DNA from: Desulfococcaceae bacterium HSG9
GTDB taxonomy: Bacteria > Desulfobacterota > Desulfobacteria > Desulfobacterales > JAUCGF01
Direction: 5' to 3'
Length of the DNA: 64,000 bases
Assembly: GCA_030378005.1 (NCBI GenBank)
Contig: JAUCGF010000078.1
Coordinates: 29,580-93,579, forward strand
Translations under genes and position numbers: made by a program
Shown: positions 1-9,723 of the stretch, one piece after another
Position numbering within the stretch: position 1 is the first letter of the stretch
How the letters are laid out: every line of letters starts with the position of its first letter
The notes under the pieces: generated by a model
Database searches by the model: none
Seen by the model: only the letters and a program-made list of their open reading frames with translations
Told to the model about the DNA's origin: nothing

Positions 1-24
1 ACAAAAGATAAATGGAAACCGGTT

Positions 25-1551
25 TTGAAGAATAAAAATATCACTGTAAAAGGCCGTTATTGGGTAATTGGCGCGGCTCTTCTGGCTCTTTTTCTGGGTG
101 CTCTGGACGCTTTGATTATGACTGCCGCTATGCCCACAATTATTGCGGACATGGGCGGCATACATGTTTATAGCTGGGTGTATTCAGCTTATTTGCTTGC
201 GCGTGCGGTTTCCCTCCCCATATTCGGCAAGCTGGCCGATCTTTTAAAAACAAGGATGCTGTTCCTGATTTCCATCAGTATTTTTTTAGTCTCTTCAATT
301 GTCGCCGGACTGGCCCCTGATATGACCGTGTTGATTTTTGCTCGTGTATTTCAGGGAATCGGTGCGGGAGGAAATTTCGCGCTGGTGTATATCGTACTGG
401 CCGATATCGCTCCGCCTGGAAAAAGAGCCAAAACCCTATCACTCGCCAGTTCTGTATGGGGTATCGCTTCCGTACTTGGTCCGACACTCGGCGGTTTTAT
501 CGTAACCTATTTTTCATGGCGCTGGGTTTTTTTCATCAACATTCCGACCAGTCTCTTGGCGATAGCGTTAATTGCAATCTTCCTTGAAGAAACGCGGCCC
601 AAAAAGACTGAAGCCGAACTTGACATCGCCGGGGCTGTCACTCTTTCCCTAAGTATTCTGGGCTTATTGACACTGATGATGGCAGGCGGGCGCGACTTTG
701 CTTGGTTATCTCTTGAATCGGCCAGCCTGGCAGCGGTCACTGTCATCGCCGGATTAGGATTTTACTTCGTGGAAAAACGTGCCGCCGAACCCATTCTTGA
801 ATTGCGGTTTTTCAAACTTCGAGGTTTCAGTATCGGCAACGGTTCGGTGTTTCTCAGCAGTTTTGTTATTTTTTCATTGTTTGCCTACGCGCCCCTTTTT
901 ATCCAAGGTGCTCTCGGCAAGACACCTATGCAAGTCGGCATTGCCATGCTCTCACTCAGCCTGGGGTGGTCGGCCGGTTCATTTTTACTTGGACAGTTTT
1001 CTTATAAATTCGGACTGAAAACGGCGGCGATTATGGGAGCCGTTTTTCTTTCGGTCGGTTCCGGGTTCACTTTGACGTTCACAAATCTGACATCCATGTC
1101 CGGCTGTTTTTGGGTGTTTTTGCTGATCGGTGCGGGTATGGGAATTGTCACGTTGTCAACTTTATTGGTCGTTCAGAATTCTTTGGATAAATCCGATTTG
1201 GGGGTTGCGACAACCTCCCACCAATTTGCCCGTTCAATAGGCGGAACCCTCGGTGTCGGCATCTGCGGGGGATTGGTCACGGCGAAAATCACATCGGCGA
1301 TTAACTCGTTAAGCCTTTCCGGCGCACTTGACAGATTGCCGGCCGACATCATACTGCAAATCAGAGAGCATATCGAGCGCCTGTTTCAACCTGAATTTCA
1401 ATCCTATCTGCCACCGCATGTTAAAACGGCACTTCAAAAATCGGTCGGCCAAGGTCTTGAAGCCGTGTTCTGGCTCGTTCTAATCGTTTCGCTTATCTGC
1501 CTCACTTTTTGCTTGTGTTTGCCGGGTGGAAAGGACTCTGATGACAGATAG
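25..1551 (+). CDS. MFS multidrug exporter, DHA2 (14-TM, EmrB/QacA-like)
   Basis: Predicted inner-membrane proton-driven drug or metabolite exporter. The 508-residue protein is strongly hydrophobic throughout, with room for about 14 transmembrane helices. Visible family signatures are a motif-A-like loop GKLADLLKTRM after the second helix, ARVFQGIGAGG in helix 4, and motif C, GPTLGGFIVTYFSWRWVF, near residue 150. The segment between about residues 200 and 270 gives the two extra helices of the DHA2 type. The first in-frame start here is TTG at 25, but the frame is open to the first base of the window, so the true start may lie upstream. An ATG at 12 is out of frame and closes after seven codons. 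Substrate cannot be inferred. Family assignment is firm, the 5' end is not. Confidence 0.85.
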   Translation: MKNKNITVKGRYWVIGAALLALFLGALDALIMTAAMPTIIADMGGIHVYSWVYSAYLLARAVSLPIFGKLADLLKTRMLFLISISIFLVSSIVAGLAPDMTVLIFARVFQGIGAGGNFALVYIVLADIAPPGKRAKTLSLASSVWGIASVLGPTLGGFIVTYFSWRWVFFINIPTSLLAIALIAIFLEETRPKKTEAELDIAGAVTLSLSILGLLTLMMAGGRDFAWLSLESASLAAVTVIAGLGFYFVEKRAAEPILELRFFKLRGFSIGNGSVFLSSFVIFSLFAYAPLFIQGALGKTPMQVGIAMLSLSLGWSAGSFLLGQFSYKFGLKTAAIMGAVFLSVGSGFTLTFTNLTSMSGCFWVFLLIGAGMGIVTLSTLLVVQNSLDKSDLGVATTSHQFARSIGGTLGVGICGGLVTAKITSAINSLSLSGALDRLPADIILQIREHIERLFQPEFQSYLPPHVKTALQKSVGQGLEAVFWLVLIVSLICLTFCLCLPGGKDSDDR

Positions 1552-1680
1552 AATCATCATCAGATTTTATTGATTATTTGTACGTTTTGTTATTTATTTT
1601 ATTTATATCAACTTTCGGTATTGTAAACAGATATATCTTCCAATATAGGTTTCTTATATGGTCAGTAGATGGAAAGTTCA

Positions 1681-1781
1681 GGAGCGCAAAAATTAAGCGC
1701 AGCGATTTTTTGCATCGTCACCCGGAAAGGCTGCGGATTCAGGGGCCTGCAAAAAACCGCTTTGCTTAATTTTTGCGCTCC
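1681..1781. repeat. 101-bp palindromic element with 33-bp arms
   Basis: GGAGCGCAAAAATTAAGC at 1681-1698 is repeated as a perfect reverse complement at 1764-1781. Allowing three mismatches, the arms extend to 1681-1713 and 1749-1781 around a 35-bp loop. The element fills the middle of the 366-bp gap between the MFS gene and the receiver-kinase gene. A 63-codon open frame (1578-1769) runs into it but looks like chance. It could be a REP/MITE-type element or a strong transcription barrier; no T-run follows the stem. The rest of the gap shows nothing recognisable. Confidence 0.8.
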
Positions 1782-1917
1782 ATGTCGTATTTTCAGGCAT
1801 TTCCCATCTATTGATGGTAAAAAGTAAGAAAAAACAAACTGAGACGATCCAATGGATGGGCCCTATACTTGACGCATTGCGTGTTTAAATTTATTGACAA
1901 ACCCTTTTTTATTGAAG

Positions 1918-3075
1918 ATGAGTGACACCGAATCAATGACTGTACAAACCATATTGTTAGTGGATGATGAAGAGGATATCCGGGATGTTTTGAGCATCTC
2001 ATTGGAAGACCGCGGCTATCAGGTTTATACGGCTGAAAATGGTCAGACCGCCCTTGATATGTATGACCAGATGAAACCGTCTATCGTGATTACCGATATC
2101 AAAATGCCTGGAATAGACGGAATTGAGCTTTTACGTGAATTAAAACGGCGTAATCCTGATATCGAAGTGATTATGATCACAGGCCATGGCGACCTTGAAC
2201 TGGCGATTCAAAGTCTTAAATTGGAAGCCACCGATTTTGTAACCAAACCGATCAATGATGATATTTTGGACATCGCCCTGAAAAGAGCGCTGGACCGTAT
2301 GCAGATGCGTCGTCAATTACGCGCCTATACTGAAAATCTGGAAAAAATGGTGGAAGAAAAAACCCGCCAACTAATTGATGCCGAACGCATGGCCGCTGTG
2401 GGAGAAACCGTTTCAGGCTTATCACATGCCATTAAAAATATTGCCGGCGGTTTGAAAGGCGGCGCTTTTGTCCTTGAAAAAGGAATCACGCTGGACAACA
2501 AGACCTATCTCCTCCAGGGATGGGAAATGCTTAAAGGCAATGTTGATCGTATTCGTAATTTGTCGCTCAACCTGCTTGATTACGGTAAAGCCGCTGCCAT
2601 GCAATATCGGCTATGCGACCCCAACCAGCCTGTCAGAGAAGTTTCCAAACTCATGGTGCCGCAAATGAAAAGCAAAGGCATCTTGTTGCAAACGGAGCTG
2701 GCCACAGACTTAAAACCGATCTGTTTTGATCCCGAAAATATTCATCGAAGCCTGCTCAACCTGGTGACCAACGCCTTTGACGCCTGTATTGAAAAAAACG
2801 CTTGCCCGGAAAAGCAAGTTGTTATATTGCAAACATCCAAACCTCCGGGATGGGGTGTCGAATATCGGGTCAGTGATAATTGCGGCGGGATGGATGCTCA
2901 AGTGCGAGAAAAAATTTTTCGCACTTTTTTCAGTACCAAAGGCGTGCGCGGTTCCGGCATCGGATTAATGTTGACCAATAAAATTGTCAAGCAGCATAAC
3001 GGCGTTATTGAAGTGGAATCCCAACCCGGCTTAGGAACTCAATTCAGTATTCGGCTTCCGGAAAGGCAGAGCTGA
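1918..3075 (+). CDS. Receiver domain-histidine kinase (response regulator hybrid)
   Basis: A cytoplasmic two-component protein with an N-terminal receiver and a C-terminal kinase, no membrane segment. Counting from the ATG at 1918, the receiver (about 8-125) has the acidic pair VDDEED, the phospho-acceptor Asp60 in VITDIKMPG, and the conserved Lys in VTKPI. A coiled coil (about 135-165) leads to a divergent H-box, GLSHAIKNIAGG, then an ATPase domain with SLLNLVTNAFDAC (N box), DNCGGM (G1) and GSGIGLMLTNKIV (G2). The frame opens at TTG 1894; ATG 1918 or ATG 1936 is preferred, although no strong ribosome-binding site decides. It overlaps the next gene by one base (TGATG), suggesting translational coupling. 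This architecture usually means an incoming phosphate controls a second kinase; partner unknown. Confidence 0.85.
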   Translation: MSDTESMTVQTILLVDDEEDIRDVLSISLEDRGYQVYTAENGQTALDMYDQMKPSIVITDIKMPGIDGIELLRELKRRNPDIEVIMITGHGDLELAIQSLKLEATDFVTKPINDDILDIALKRALDRMQMRRQLRAYTENLEKMVEEKTRQLIDAERMAAVGETVSGLSHAIKNIAGGLKGGAFVLEKGITLDNKTYLLQGWEMLKGNVDRIRNLSLNLLDYGKAAAMQYRLCDPNQPVREVSKLMVPQMKSKGILLQTELATDLKPICFDPENIHRSLLNLVTNAFDACIEKNACPEKQVVILQTSKPPGWGVEYRVSDNCGGMDAQVREKIFRTFFSTKGVRGSGIGLMLTNKIVKQHNGVIEVESQPGLGTQFSIRLPERQS

Positions 3076-3797
3076 TGTTGAATGTCGCACAGAAAAAAAT
3101 GCCGCTTGTTCGGCTGCAAAAATATCTTTCACAGGCCGGTTATTGCTCCAGACGACAGGGCGAAGTGCATATCACAAGCGGTCATGTAACGGTAAATGGT
3201 GAGACAGTCACGCAACTTGGCGTTCGTGTCAATCCGGCGTCAGACCGGATTGCAGTTCGCGGCCAGATAATTACGACACGCTCTGAGCGGGTTTATATTG
3301 CCTTGAATAAACCTGTCGACTATATTTCAAGCTGTAAACACGCCAATGCCCGAATCGTGCTTGATTTGATCGATATTGAAGAGCGGGTCTATCCGGTGGG
3401 GCGCTTAGATAAAGACTCGCAAGGGCTTTTACTTTTGACTGATGATGGCGCTTTACATCAACGTCTGTCACATCCTTCTTATGATCACGAAAAAGAGTAC
3501 GAAGTCACCGTTGCACGCCCTATCTCAAACGGTGCTTTGCGAAAAATGGCGGCCGGATTGCTTTTAAACGGCGTTAAAACCCGACCTGCTAAAATTAAAC
3601 GCACCGCATCGCAACAGTTCCGAATAACATTGCAAGAGGGACGCAACCGCCAGATTCGTCACATGGTTTCAAAAGTCGGCGGCCATGTAATCCGGCTCAA
3701 ACGGATTCGCATTGCCAATCTGAAATTGGGGAACCTGAAAGAAGGACACTGGCGTTTCCTGACCGCCGCCGAAAAAATGGCTTTGCTCAAAGCTTAG
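3075..3797 (+). CDS. RsuA/RluB-family pseudouridine synthase
   Basis: Converts a uridine in ribosomal RNA to pseudouridine. The 240-residue protein has an N-terminal S4 RNA-binding domain (about 10-70, RLQKYLSQAGYCSRRQGE) and the catalytic domain with GRLDKDSQGLLLLTDDG, placing the catalytic aspartate at residue 112. The basic motif EGRNRQIRHM typical of RsuA/RluB/RluE/RluF is present near residue 190. Length matches RluB/RluF-type enzymes lacking long extensions. Its ATG overlaps the stop of the upstream kinase gene. The family is clear; which site it modifies (23S 2605, 2604 or 16S 516) cannot be assigned from sequence alone, so no symbol is given. Confidence 0.9.
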   Translation: MLNVAQKKMPLVRLQKYLSQAGYCSRRQGEVHITSGHVTVNGETVTQLGVRVNPASDRIAVRGQIITTRSERVYIALNKPVDYISSCKHANARIVLDLIDIEERVYPVGRLDKDSQGLLLLTDDGALHQRLSHPSYDHEKEYEVTVARPISNGALRKMAAGLLLNGVKTRPAKIKRTASQQFRITLQEGRNRQIRHMVSKVGGHVIRLKRIRIANLKLGNLKEGHWRFLTAAEKMALLKA

Positions 3798-3857
3798 GAA
3801 CGCTCCGCCCTACGGTATGTACGAAACTCATATTTTTATGAATACTCCGCCATGTAG

Positions 3858-3883
3858 GGTGCGTTAGCGGAGCGTAACGCACC
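3858..3883. repeat. REP-like hairpin GGTGCGTTA...TAACGCACC
   Basis: Nine-base perfect arms (3858-3866 and 3875-3883) enclose the 8-base loop GCGGAGCG. The pattern of GGTGCGTTA, loop, TAACGCACC resembles extragenic palindromes seen in many bacteria (recalled, not searched). It lies 60 bp after the pseudouridine synthase gene. GTAGGG just before it also mirrors CCCTAC at 3811. Confidence 0.75.
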
Positions 3884-4210
3884 GAAATTATTAGCAGCAT
3901 ATTGTGTTTTATATCAACGTAGTACTGCAATTCGGGAGTTCGTGCCCCTTCAAAGAATGCTGACCTGACAAAAATACAGAGTCGCCCATTTAAGGGGTTT
4001 TAAAGAACTGACAGACGAAGTCGGAGAAGCAAAATTGATGAAATGAGAGTGCATGAAATTGCAGTGATGATTTGAGTGTACCCTTTTTGAAAATTGTATA
4101 ACTATTCCATTCATGTGCAATGGGTTGAAGCGGGCATGAAAAGCGAATCAAATTCGCGTGACCGGAAGAACCGGTCGTAAAAAAGTAAATTGACAAGCAC
4201 AGGATATTTT
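3884..4210. other. Non-coding gap with two adjacent hairpins
   Basis: Apart from the upstream REP hairpin, this stretch between convergent genes contains GCGAAT/ATTCGC (4143-4157, 3-base loop) followed two bases later by GACCGG/CCGGTC (4160-4176, 5-base loop). No T-run follows on either strand, so these are not canonical intrinsic terminators. A minus-strand 74-codon frame here lacks any protein-like feature and is not annotated. Confidence 0.4.
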
Positions 4211-6385
4211 TCAAGCTGATTTCAGAATCATTCTGATTTTTTGGGCCAGGCGTCTGATATCAAAAGGTTTTTGAATAAAACCGCGACATCCTTTATTTAA
4301 AATTCGTTTCGCCTTGGTGTTAATAGCGTAACCACTGGAAAGTAAGGTTACAATATCAGGATCGAGCGCTTTTAACTGTTCAAAGGTTTCTTCGCCCCCT
4401 TTATGGGGCATAATAATATCCAGAATTACCAAGTCAATGCGATCATGATCAGCTTTGTAAATATCAACGGCTTCCTGGCCGCTGCGGGCTGTCAATACCG
4501 TGTATCCTAAAAGCTCAAGCATCTCCCCGCCGACTGTAATGACAATATCTTCATCATCAACCAATAAAATAGTTTCGTTGCCGCCTTCAATGGGGGCATC
4601 GTCAGTTTCTTCGACCAGGTCGGTTTCCAGTTTGCCAGATGCCGGCAGATAAATATTAAACGTCGTGCCTTCTCCCTTTTCACTGTAAACATTGATTATG
4701 CCGCCATGTTTTTTAATAATGCCAAATGCCGATGTCAGGCCTAACCCCGTGCCTTCGCCTTTTGATTTGGTCGTAAAAAACGGATCAAAAATTTTTGTCT
4801 GAGTTTCCTGATCCATGCCCATGCCTGTGTCAGTAATCGCCAGCCTGACATAATGGCCAGATGACAGTATCTGCGACATAACGGATTCTTTGTTTATGTA
4901 AATGTTTTCAGTTTCCAGATAAAGATCGCCGCCGGAAGGCATCGCATGTGCTGCATTAACAAAAAGATTGAGAAAAACCTGCTCAATCTGGCCCTGATCC
5001 GTATCTGCTTTGTAAAGTTCGGCTTGCATGTTCTTATGAATAGAGATTTCTTTATGCGTGCGGGAAAACAGTTTGGCGCTTTTGGTGATCAAGGCATTCA
5101 AATCAGTTGTCTGCATTTCCAAGGAATCACCTCGGGATAGAGTCAGCAGTTGCTGAGTGAGTTCGGTACCGCGCTGTACATAATGTTCAATATTTTGCAA
5201 TTTTTCTACAAAAGCCGGAGCAGTATCTGTGTACATTAACATAAGCGAGGCATTGCCCTGAATTCCCATCAACAAATTGTTAAAATCATGTGCGATGCCA
5301 CCCGCCAAATTGCTAGTCGCTTCAAATTTTTGAGCCTGATGAAACTGGTTTTCCAATTTGGTTTTATCTTTCTCGACGCGCTTACGTTTTGAAATATCAA
5401 ATACGGTTATTTGAACGGCAGGCACTCCTTCCCATTCAATCGGCATAACGCGCATATCCAGCCAAATCAATTGGTCATCTTTATCCACACCTTGACATTC
5501 GTACTGACTGGGAACATTTTCACCTTTTATGCGGGCTTCATAATAATCAGATAAGCGTGATCGTTCATGAGCGGCAAAGAGTGGAAGAACCGATTCCATT
5601 GCAAGAATTTCATCTACTGAATAACCATAAATATCAGCATACGCTTGGTTTATTAAAATTGGTTTGAAATTACGATGAATCAGGATACCTTCAATGGAAC
5701 CTTCAATCAGGTTGCGAAAACGCTTATCGCTGGAACTCGCTGCCTTCCAGGCTTTCCGTTTTTCGGTAATATCCTGAAACACTATAACAACCCCTGTGAT
5801 AACGCCGTCAGTATTAAGAATCGGAGCGGCACTATCTGCAATAGAATGAGTTGTGCCATCTTTGGCGATTAAAAGCATGTTTTCGGCTTGTTCGATAACA
5901 TTTTTTTCGCGCAATACTTGCTGAAAAGGACTTTCTAAGGAAGACCGGGTCAGTTCATCCTTAATAACAAACACTTTGTCTATCTGGCAACCACGGGCAT
6001 CGGCTAATTCCCATCCGGTCAGCTTTTCCGCCACCGGATTCATGCGTATCACACATCCTTTGGCATCCGTAGCGATGACGGCATCACCAATTGAATTTAA
6101 AGTGATTTTCAGATTTTCTTCACTTTCCCGTAATGCTACATTTTTTGCTGATAGCAGTTTAATATGGGAAGTCAGCCGACTATTCAGATGTGTTATACGT
6201 GAGTAAAACGATCCCACAATTAAACCCGCAAGTGCGCCAAAAAACACAGGTACAATGAAGCCTTTAAGTTCTAATGGAAGGCCGAGATAGATTTTTTGGA
6301 TTAATGCCAACAAAGTAAGGAGCAAAGCTCCTGAGACAATTGCCGTGCCGATAATTCGATAAGAATGAAATTGATTTTTTTTCAT
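4211..6385 (-). CDS. Membrane PAS hybrid histidine kinase with C-terminal receiver
   Basis: Inner-membrane sensor kinase of 724 residues. Two hydrophobic helices lie at about 10-32 and 40-62 with almost no periplasmic loop, then a short coiled coil and two PAS domains (about 85-205 and 220-335; the first ends with [10 protein letters not shown], the second with VFDISKRKR). The H-box [15 protein letters not shown] is of the class seen in PAS/hybrid kinases, followed by an ATPase domain ([21 protein letters not shown]) and a complete receiver ([21 protein letters not shown]). It is the last gene of the AmmeMemoRadiSam-containing operon, six bases after the radical SAM gene, so it may sense or respond to that pathway. 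Signal unknown. Confidence 0.9.
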   Translation of the reverse strand: MKKNQFHSYRIIGTAIVSGALLLTLLALIQKIYLGLPLELKGFIVPVFFGALAGLIVGSFYSRITHLNSRLTSHIKLLSAKNVALRESEENLKITLNSIGDAVIATDAKGCVIRMNPVAEKLTGWELADARGCQIDKVFVIKDELTRSSLESPFQQVLREKNVIEQAENMLLIAKDGTTHSIADSAAPILNTDGVITGVVIVFQDITEKRKAWKAASSSDKRFRNLIEGSIEGILIHRNFKPILINQAYADIYGYSVDEILAMESVLPLFAAHERSRLSDYYEARIKGENVPSQYECQGVDKDDQLIWLDMRVMPIEWEGVPAVQITVFDISKRKRVEKDKTKLENQFHQAQKFEATSNLAGGIAHDFNNLLMGIQGNASLMLMYTDTAPAFVEKLQNIEHYVQRGTELTQQLLTLSRGDSLEMQTTDLNALITKSAKLFSRTHKEISIHKNMQAELYKADTDQGQIEQVFLNLFVNAAHAMPSGGDLYLETENIYINKESVMSQILSSGHYVRLAITDTGMGMDQETQTKIFDPFFTTKSKGEGTGLGLTSAFGIIKKHGGIINVYSEKGEGTTFNIYLPASGKLETDLVEETDDAPIEGGNETILLVDDEDIVITVGGEMLELLGYTVLTARSGQEAVDIYKADHDRIDLVILDIIMPHKGGEETFEQLKALDPDIVTLLSSGYAINTKAKRILNKGCRGFIQKPFDIRRLAQKIRMILKSA

Positions 6386-6391
6386 TATATA

Positions 6392-7588
6392 TTATAGTTT
6401 TTTTTCATCCCGCCATACGCCGGGAATAACAGTTTTGCAAAATTTACAGCGATTGCCGTTCATATTGAATACAGGTATAAAATACCCCTGTCTTTCGATC
6501 AACAATTCTTTACAATTGTGGCAGTAAGTGTTGTTGCCTTCGTGTGTATGCACATTGCCAAGATAAACATAACGGATGCCCTCGTTTATGGCCAACTCTC
6601 TGAAACGCACCAGCGTTGAAATCGGTGTGGGCGGCAAGCGATTCAATTTGTATTTGGGGAAGAATCGTAGAAAATGTAATGGATAATTCGGCCCCAGATT
6701 TTTTAGAATCCATTGACACATCCGCTTGGCCATATCTTCATTATCCACATATCCGGGCACTAACAGATTTGTCATTTCAAAGTGAACCCCTTGAGCATGA
6801 AGGGTTTTAAACGTATTTAGCACCGGTTCCAGACGTCCGCCGTTTAATTTGCGATAGATGGCGTCATCAAAAGATTTCAAATTGATATTGGCGCCGTCCA
6901 ACACTTTGCACAGTTCGAGAAGCGGCTTGCGATTGATGTAGCCGTTGGAGATCAAGAGATTATCAATCCCTTGCTTGCGAGATAAACGGGCGGTGTCGAT
7001 CATATATTCAAAAAAGGTGACAGCTTCGGAATAGGTGTAGGCAATCGCTTCGCTGCCGGTGCGTTGCGTTTCAGCAACGACTTGGGCGGGGAACAAGTCG
7101 TAATGACGCACATCCTCCGGCCGAACCTGGGAGATTTCCCAATTCTGGCAATTCAGACAGCGAAAATTGCAACCGGTCGCGGCGATAGAAAAGACTTTGG
7201 CGCGAGGTTTGAAATGGTACAGCGGTTTTTTTTCAACCGGATCGACGTTTGCCGAACAAGGATTGCCGTAAGCCAAACTGTATAGCTTGCCATCAATATT
7301 CACACGGGAGCGGCAGACACTCCGGTCTCCCGGTGAAAGCAGGCAACGGTTAGGGCATAAAGCGCACATCACGCGTTTACGTTCTAATTTACCGTAATGA
7401 TAACCTTCGCGCGACCACTTCCATAAAGTTTCAGGGGCATCCCCTTTAAATATTTCACCTTGAATATCGGTCGCGCCGGATGCTATCGCGTTTTTATCGG
7501 AAAATGGCCAGAATGCTTGTGCGGACAATGGCGTTGCCAGCAGAGCGGCACTGCAACAGATAAATTGGCGTCGGTTTATTTTATCCAT
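6392..7588 (-). CDS. amrS: AmmeMemoRadiSam-system radical SAM enzyme with twin-arginine signal
   Basis: Radical SAM protein of the AmmeMemoRadiSam trio; the reaction is not established to my knowledge. The core CxxxCxxC that binds the 4Fe-4S cluster is C140-C144-C147 (GCNFRCLNCQNWE). A cysteine cluster C75/C78/C82/C92 precedes it and two CxxC pairs near the C terminus look like a zinc ribbon. The N terminus is unusual for this family: NRRQFI followed by a hydrophobic stretch and a likely SAQA cleavage site reads as a Tat signal peptide, implying export of the folded, cluster-loaded protein. The gene overlaps the preceding membrane-protein gene by 13 bases. Family assignment is firm; export is inferred from the leader. 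Confidence 0.88.
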   Translation of the reverse strand: MDKINRRQFICCSAALLATPLSAQAFWPFSDKNAIASGATDIQGEIFKGDAPETLWKWSREGYHYGKLERKRVMCALCPNRCLLSPGDRSVCRSRVNIDGKLYSLAYGNPCSANVDPVEKKPLYHFKPRAKVFSIAATGCNFRCLNCQNWEISQVRPEDVRHYDLFPAQVVAETQRTGSEAIAYTYSEAVTFFEYMIDTARLSRKQGIDNLLISNGYINRKPLLELCKVLDGANINLKSFDDAIYRKLNGGRLEPVLNTFKTLHAQGVHFEMTNLLVPGYVDNEDMAKRMCQWILKNLGPNYPLHFLRFFPKYKLNRLPPTPISTLVRFRELAINEGIRYVYLGNVHTHEGNNTYCHNCKELLIERQGYFIPVFNMNGNRCKFCKTVIPGVWRDEKKL

Positions 7589-9723
7589 GATTTACTCCCG
7601 ATAACGGTTAAACTGACAATTTTGATGCTAATTAAAACAACGGTCGTCCATACCAAACCCAGGTAAGGAATCAAGACTGCGCTGACACACAATGCCCCCA
7701 TGGCCGCGCCTAGCAGGTCAGCCGAAAAAGCACGACTTGCAGCCGGATTGTCATCGCCGCGTAAACAAAGCGCCGCCGGAAATTGGCAACCGCAAACAAG
7801 CGCTGTCATAAAACCGAATCCCAGAAAAGCGGCCGGCGGTAACCGGTCACCACCGAACAGCACGGCAACAATAAAAATTCCCAAAAATAAAATAAGCAGA
7901 ATATCGGTCAATACAAGCACAAATTGGCCTTGACGCTTCAAGCGGTCGCCTATCCAGGCACCGGGCAATAAACCGGATAAAAAAAGGGTGACGATAATTC
8001 CGATCTGAAAATAGATATATCCGAAAAAAATTTGAAAAGCAAATATAACCAAAATTTCACTGCCCATGGTCATGGCACCGGTAGTGAATAGCACAAATTC
8101 CTCTTTGGAGATACGCATTAGATAGAAGGTCAGCAGAACCGCTAAAGCAATGATAAAACTGACGGGCGATGTGCCGAATTTGGCAAACCATTGGGAAAAC
8201 ATCAGGCGCATCAAATAGGGCGATAGATCACGGTTCACCGGTGTATCAGGGTCTATCAGGCCGTTAAGATATTGGATGCGGTCAGTTGTCAGATTGCCGT
8301 AATAATAGCTCCGAATATATTCTGTGGTGATGCCTTTTTGTTCCAAAAGCTCAGGTATATCGGTATTTAAGGGTTGGTTACGGCAAAGAAATATGATCTC
8401 TTGTCCCGGCAGAAGCAAAATATGTTTAAAATATGCGGCTGCGGTGTTGTATAAAGAAGAAATTTTCTGGCGCTGAGGTTCAGCCAGATAATTGTCAAAA
8501 CCGGACATGCTGAAACTGACAATCCCGTCCGGCGCAAGATGCCGTTTGGCCAGTTGAAAGAAACGATCCGTAAAAAAACGGTTCATTTGAAAGGTTTCCG
8601 GTTCGGGCAGATTTATAATAATCGCATCGTAAAGAGGTTTATGGCCTGAACGACTATGCGCCTGTTGCGATAGATAGGCGCGGCCATCCTGATGAATGAT
8701 ATTGAGACCGGGAATCTTCTGAAGCAGACCGTAGTGAAACTGGATACGGGCGACTTCCGGATCCAGCTCAACATAATCTGCCTGTTGGGGATGATATTTC
8801 TGCAATTGTGTGAGCATCCCCGCCTGAGCCGAAATCAAAAGAATGCGTTGCGGACGCGCGTTTGCGGAAAGTTGCGCCATCGGATAATGGATGGCCTCCT
8901 CTGCCCGGACTATATTTTGATTGCTGAAAAGGGGCGAGCCATCAACGAACAGCGTAAATTGCTCATGATCCTGATGCACTGTGATACGACCATAACGTGA
9001 CTCATTATAATAGGCTGATTTCCCGGTCTGAGGTTTCAGGGATGCGCGTTCCCAATAAATTCCGGCCGCGAGCAAAACCAGAGTAAACCCCAAACCGCAG
9101 ATTACCCCGGGTTGCAATCGTTGCCGCGCTGGAAATAATCGCCAAGCGGCGATCAATAGTGGCAGATTCGCTGCAAAAACCGCTTTTAGTGGTGATAACA
9201 GGAAAACCAGTACAAACGAAAACAGCGCGCCGCCGACCACATCCCCAAGATTATCTGTGATGTAAAGCCGTGCTCCGGGATAATCCGGCGTTTCATTTCT
9301 GATAACATACAGACTATACGGCAGAACAAAACCCAGGAGCAGGCCATAAGGCATAATGAGGCTGAAACTATAAGCCAGTGTAGGATAAAAGCCTACCGAT
9401 ACGCCATGCGTAAAAAAAAAGTTTTTAAAAAACCGGATTGCCAGAATTTGAAGCGGCGTTAAAGCAGCCAGAATCAATGAAAGCCATGCTAGACGATTAA
9501 CCGTCGGGCGCCATGTCCCCCCAAAAGACCGTTTAGTAATAACGCGGGAGAGCAACGTGCCGATTCCTCCCAGAATCAGCCAATTAAAAAAAATTAAGGC
9601 AATGACAAATTCGTTGCCCTGAAATTGGGCCAGAAATTCACGAATTGTCAGTAATTGGGTCACCACCGATGATATGCCGGTGGCCACAACAACTGCTAAA
9701 ACCGCGCCTTCATTTTTGCTCAT
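7576..9723 (-). CDS. Polytopic membrane protein with embedded spermidine-synthase-like domain
   Basis: A 715-residue fusion: about seven N-terminal transmembrane helices (1-225), a soluble Rossmann domain (about 235-500), and about six C-terminal helices (520-715). The soluble part matches the spermidine synthase/aminopropyltransferase fold: YVELDPEV is the acidic SAM-ribose strand and HQDGRAYL the conserved aspartate motif. The normally glycine-rich nucleotide loop is altered to ILLISAQAGM, and the catalytic-loop region reads INLPEPETF rather than the usual D-S-(S/T)-D-P, so aminopropyl transfer is doubtful. It overlaps both neighbours (14 bases with the Memo-AMMECR1 gene, 13 with the radical SAM gene), pointing to one functional unit at the membrane. 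Confidence 0.8.
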   Translation of the reverse strand: MSKNEGAVLAVVVATGISSVVTQLLTIREFLAQFQGNEFVIALIFFNWLILGGIGTLLSRVITKRSFGGTWRPTVNRLAWLSLILAALTPLQILAIRFFKNFFFTHGVSVGFYPTLAYSFSLIMPYGLLLGFVLPYSLYVIRNETPDYPGARLYITDNLGDVVGGALFSFVLVFLLSPLKAVFAANLPLLIAAWRLFPARQRLQPGVICGLGFTLVLLAAGIYWERASLKPQTGKSAYYNESRYGRITVHQDHEQFTLFVDGSPLFSNQNIVRAEEAIHYPMAQLSANARPQRILLISAQAGMLTQLQKYHPQQADYVELDPEVARIQFHYGLLQKIPGLNIIHQDGRAYLSQQAHSRSGHKPLYDAIIINLPEPETFQMNRFFTDRFFQLAKRHLAPDGIVSFSMSGFDNYLAEPQRQKISSLYNTAAAYFKHILLLPGQEIIFLCRNQPLNTDIPELLEQKGITTEYIRSYYYGNLTTDRIQYLNGLIDPDTPVNRDLSPYLMRLMFSQWFAKFGTSPVSFIIALAVLLTFYLMRISKEEFVLFTTGAMTMGSEILVIFAFQIFFGYIYFQIGIIVTLFLSGLLPGAWIGDRLKRQGQFVLVLTDILLILFLGIFIVAVLFGGDRLPPAAFLGFGFMTALVCGCQFPAALCLRGDDNPAASRAFSADLLGAAMGALCVSAVLIPYLGLVWTTVVLISIKIVSLTVIGSKSWIK

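Noticed and set aside
1578..1769. 63-codon open frame after the MFS gene
   Set aside because: It runs into the palindromic element, has no ribosome-binding site and no protein-like features.
3990..4214. 74-codon minus-strand frame downstream of the hybrid kinase
   Set aside because: Composition is random-looking and the frame overlaps hairpins; no start signal or domain.
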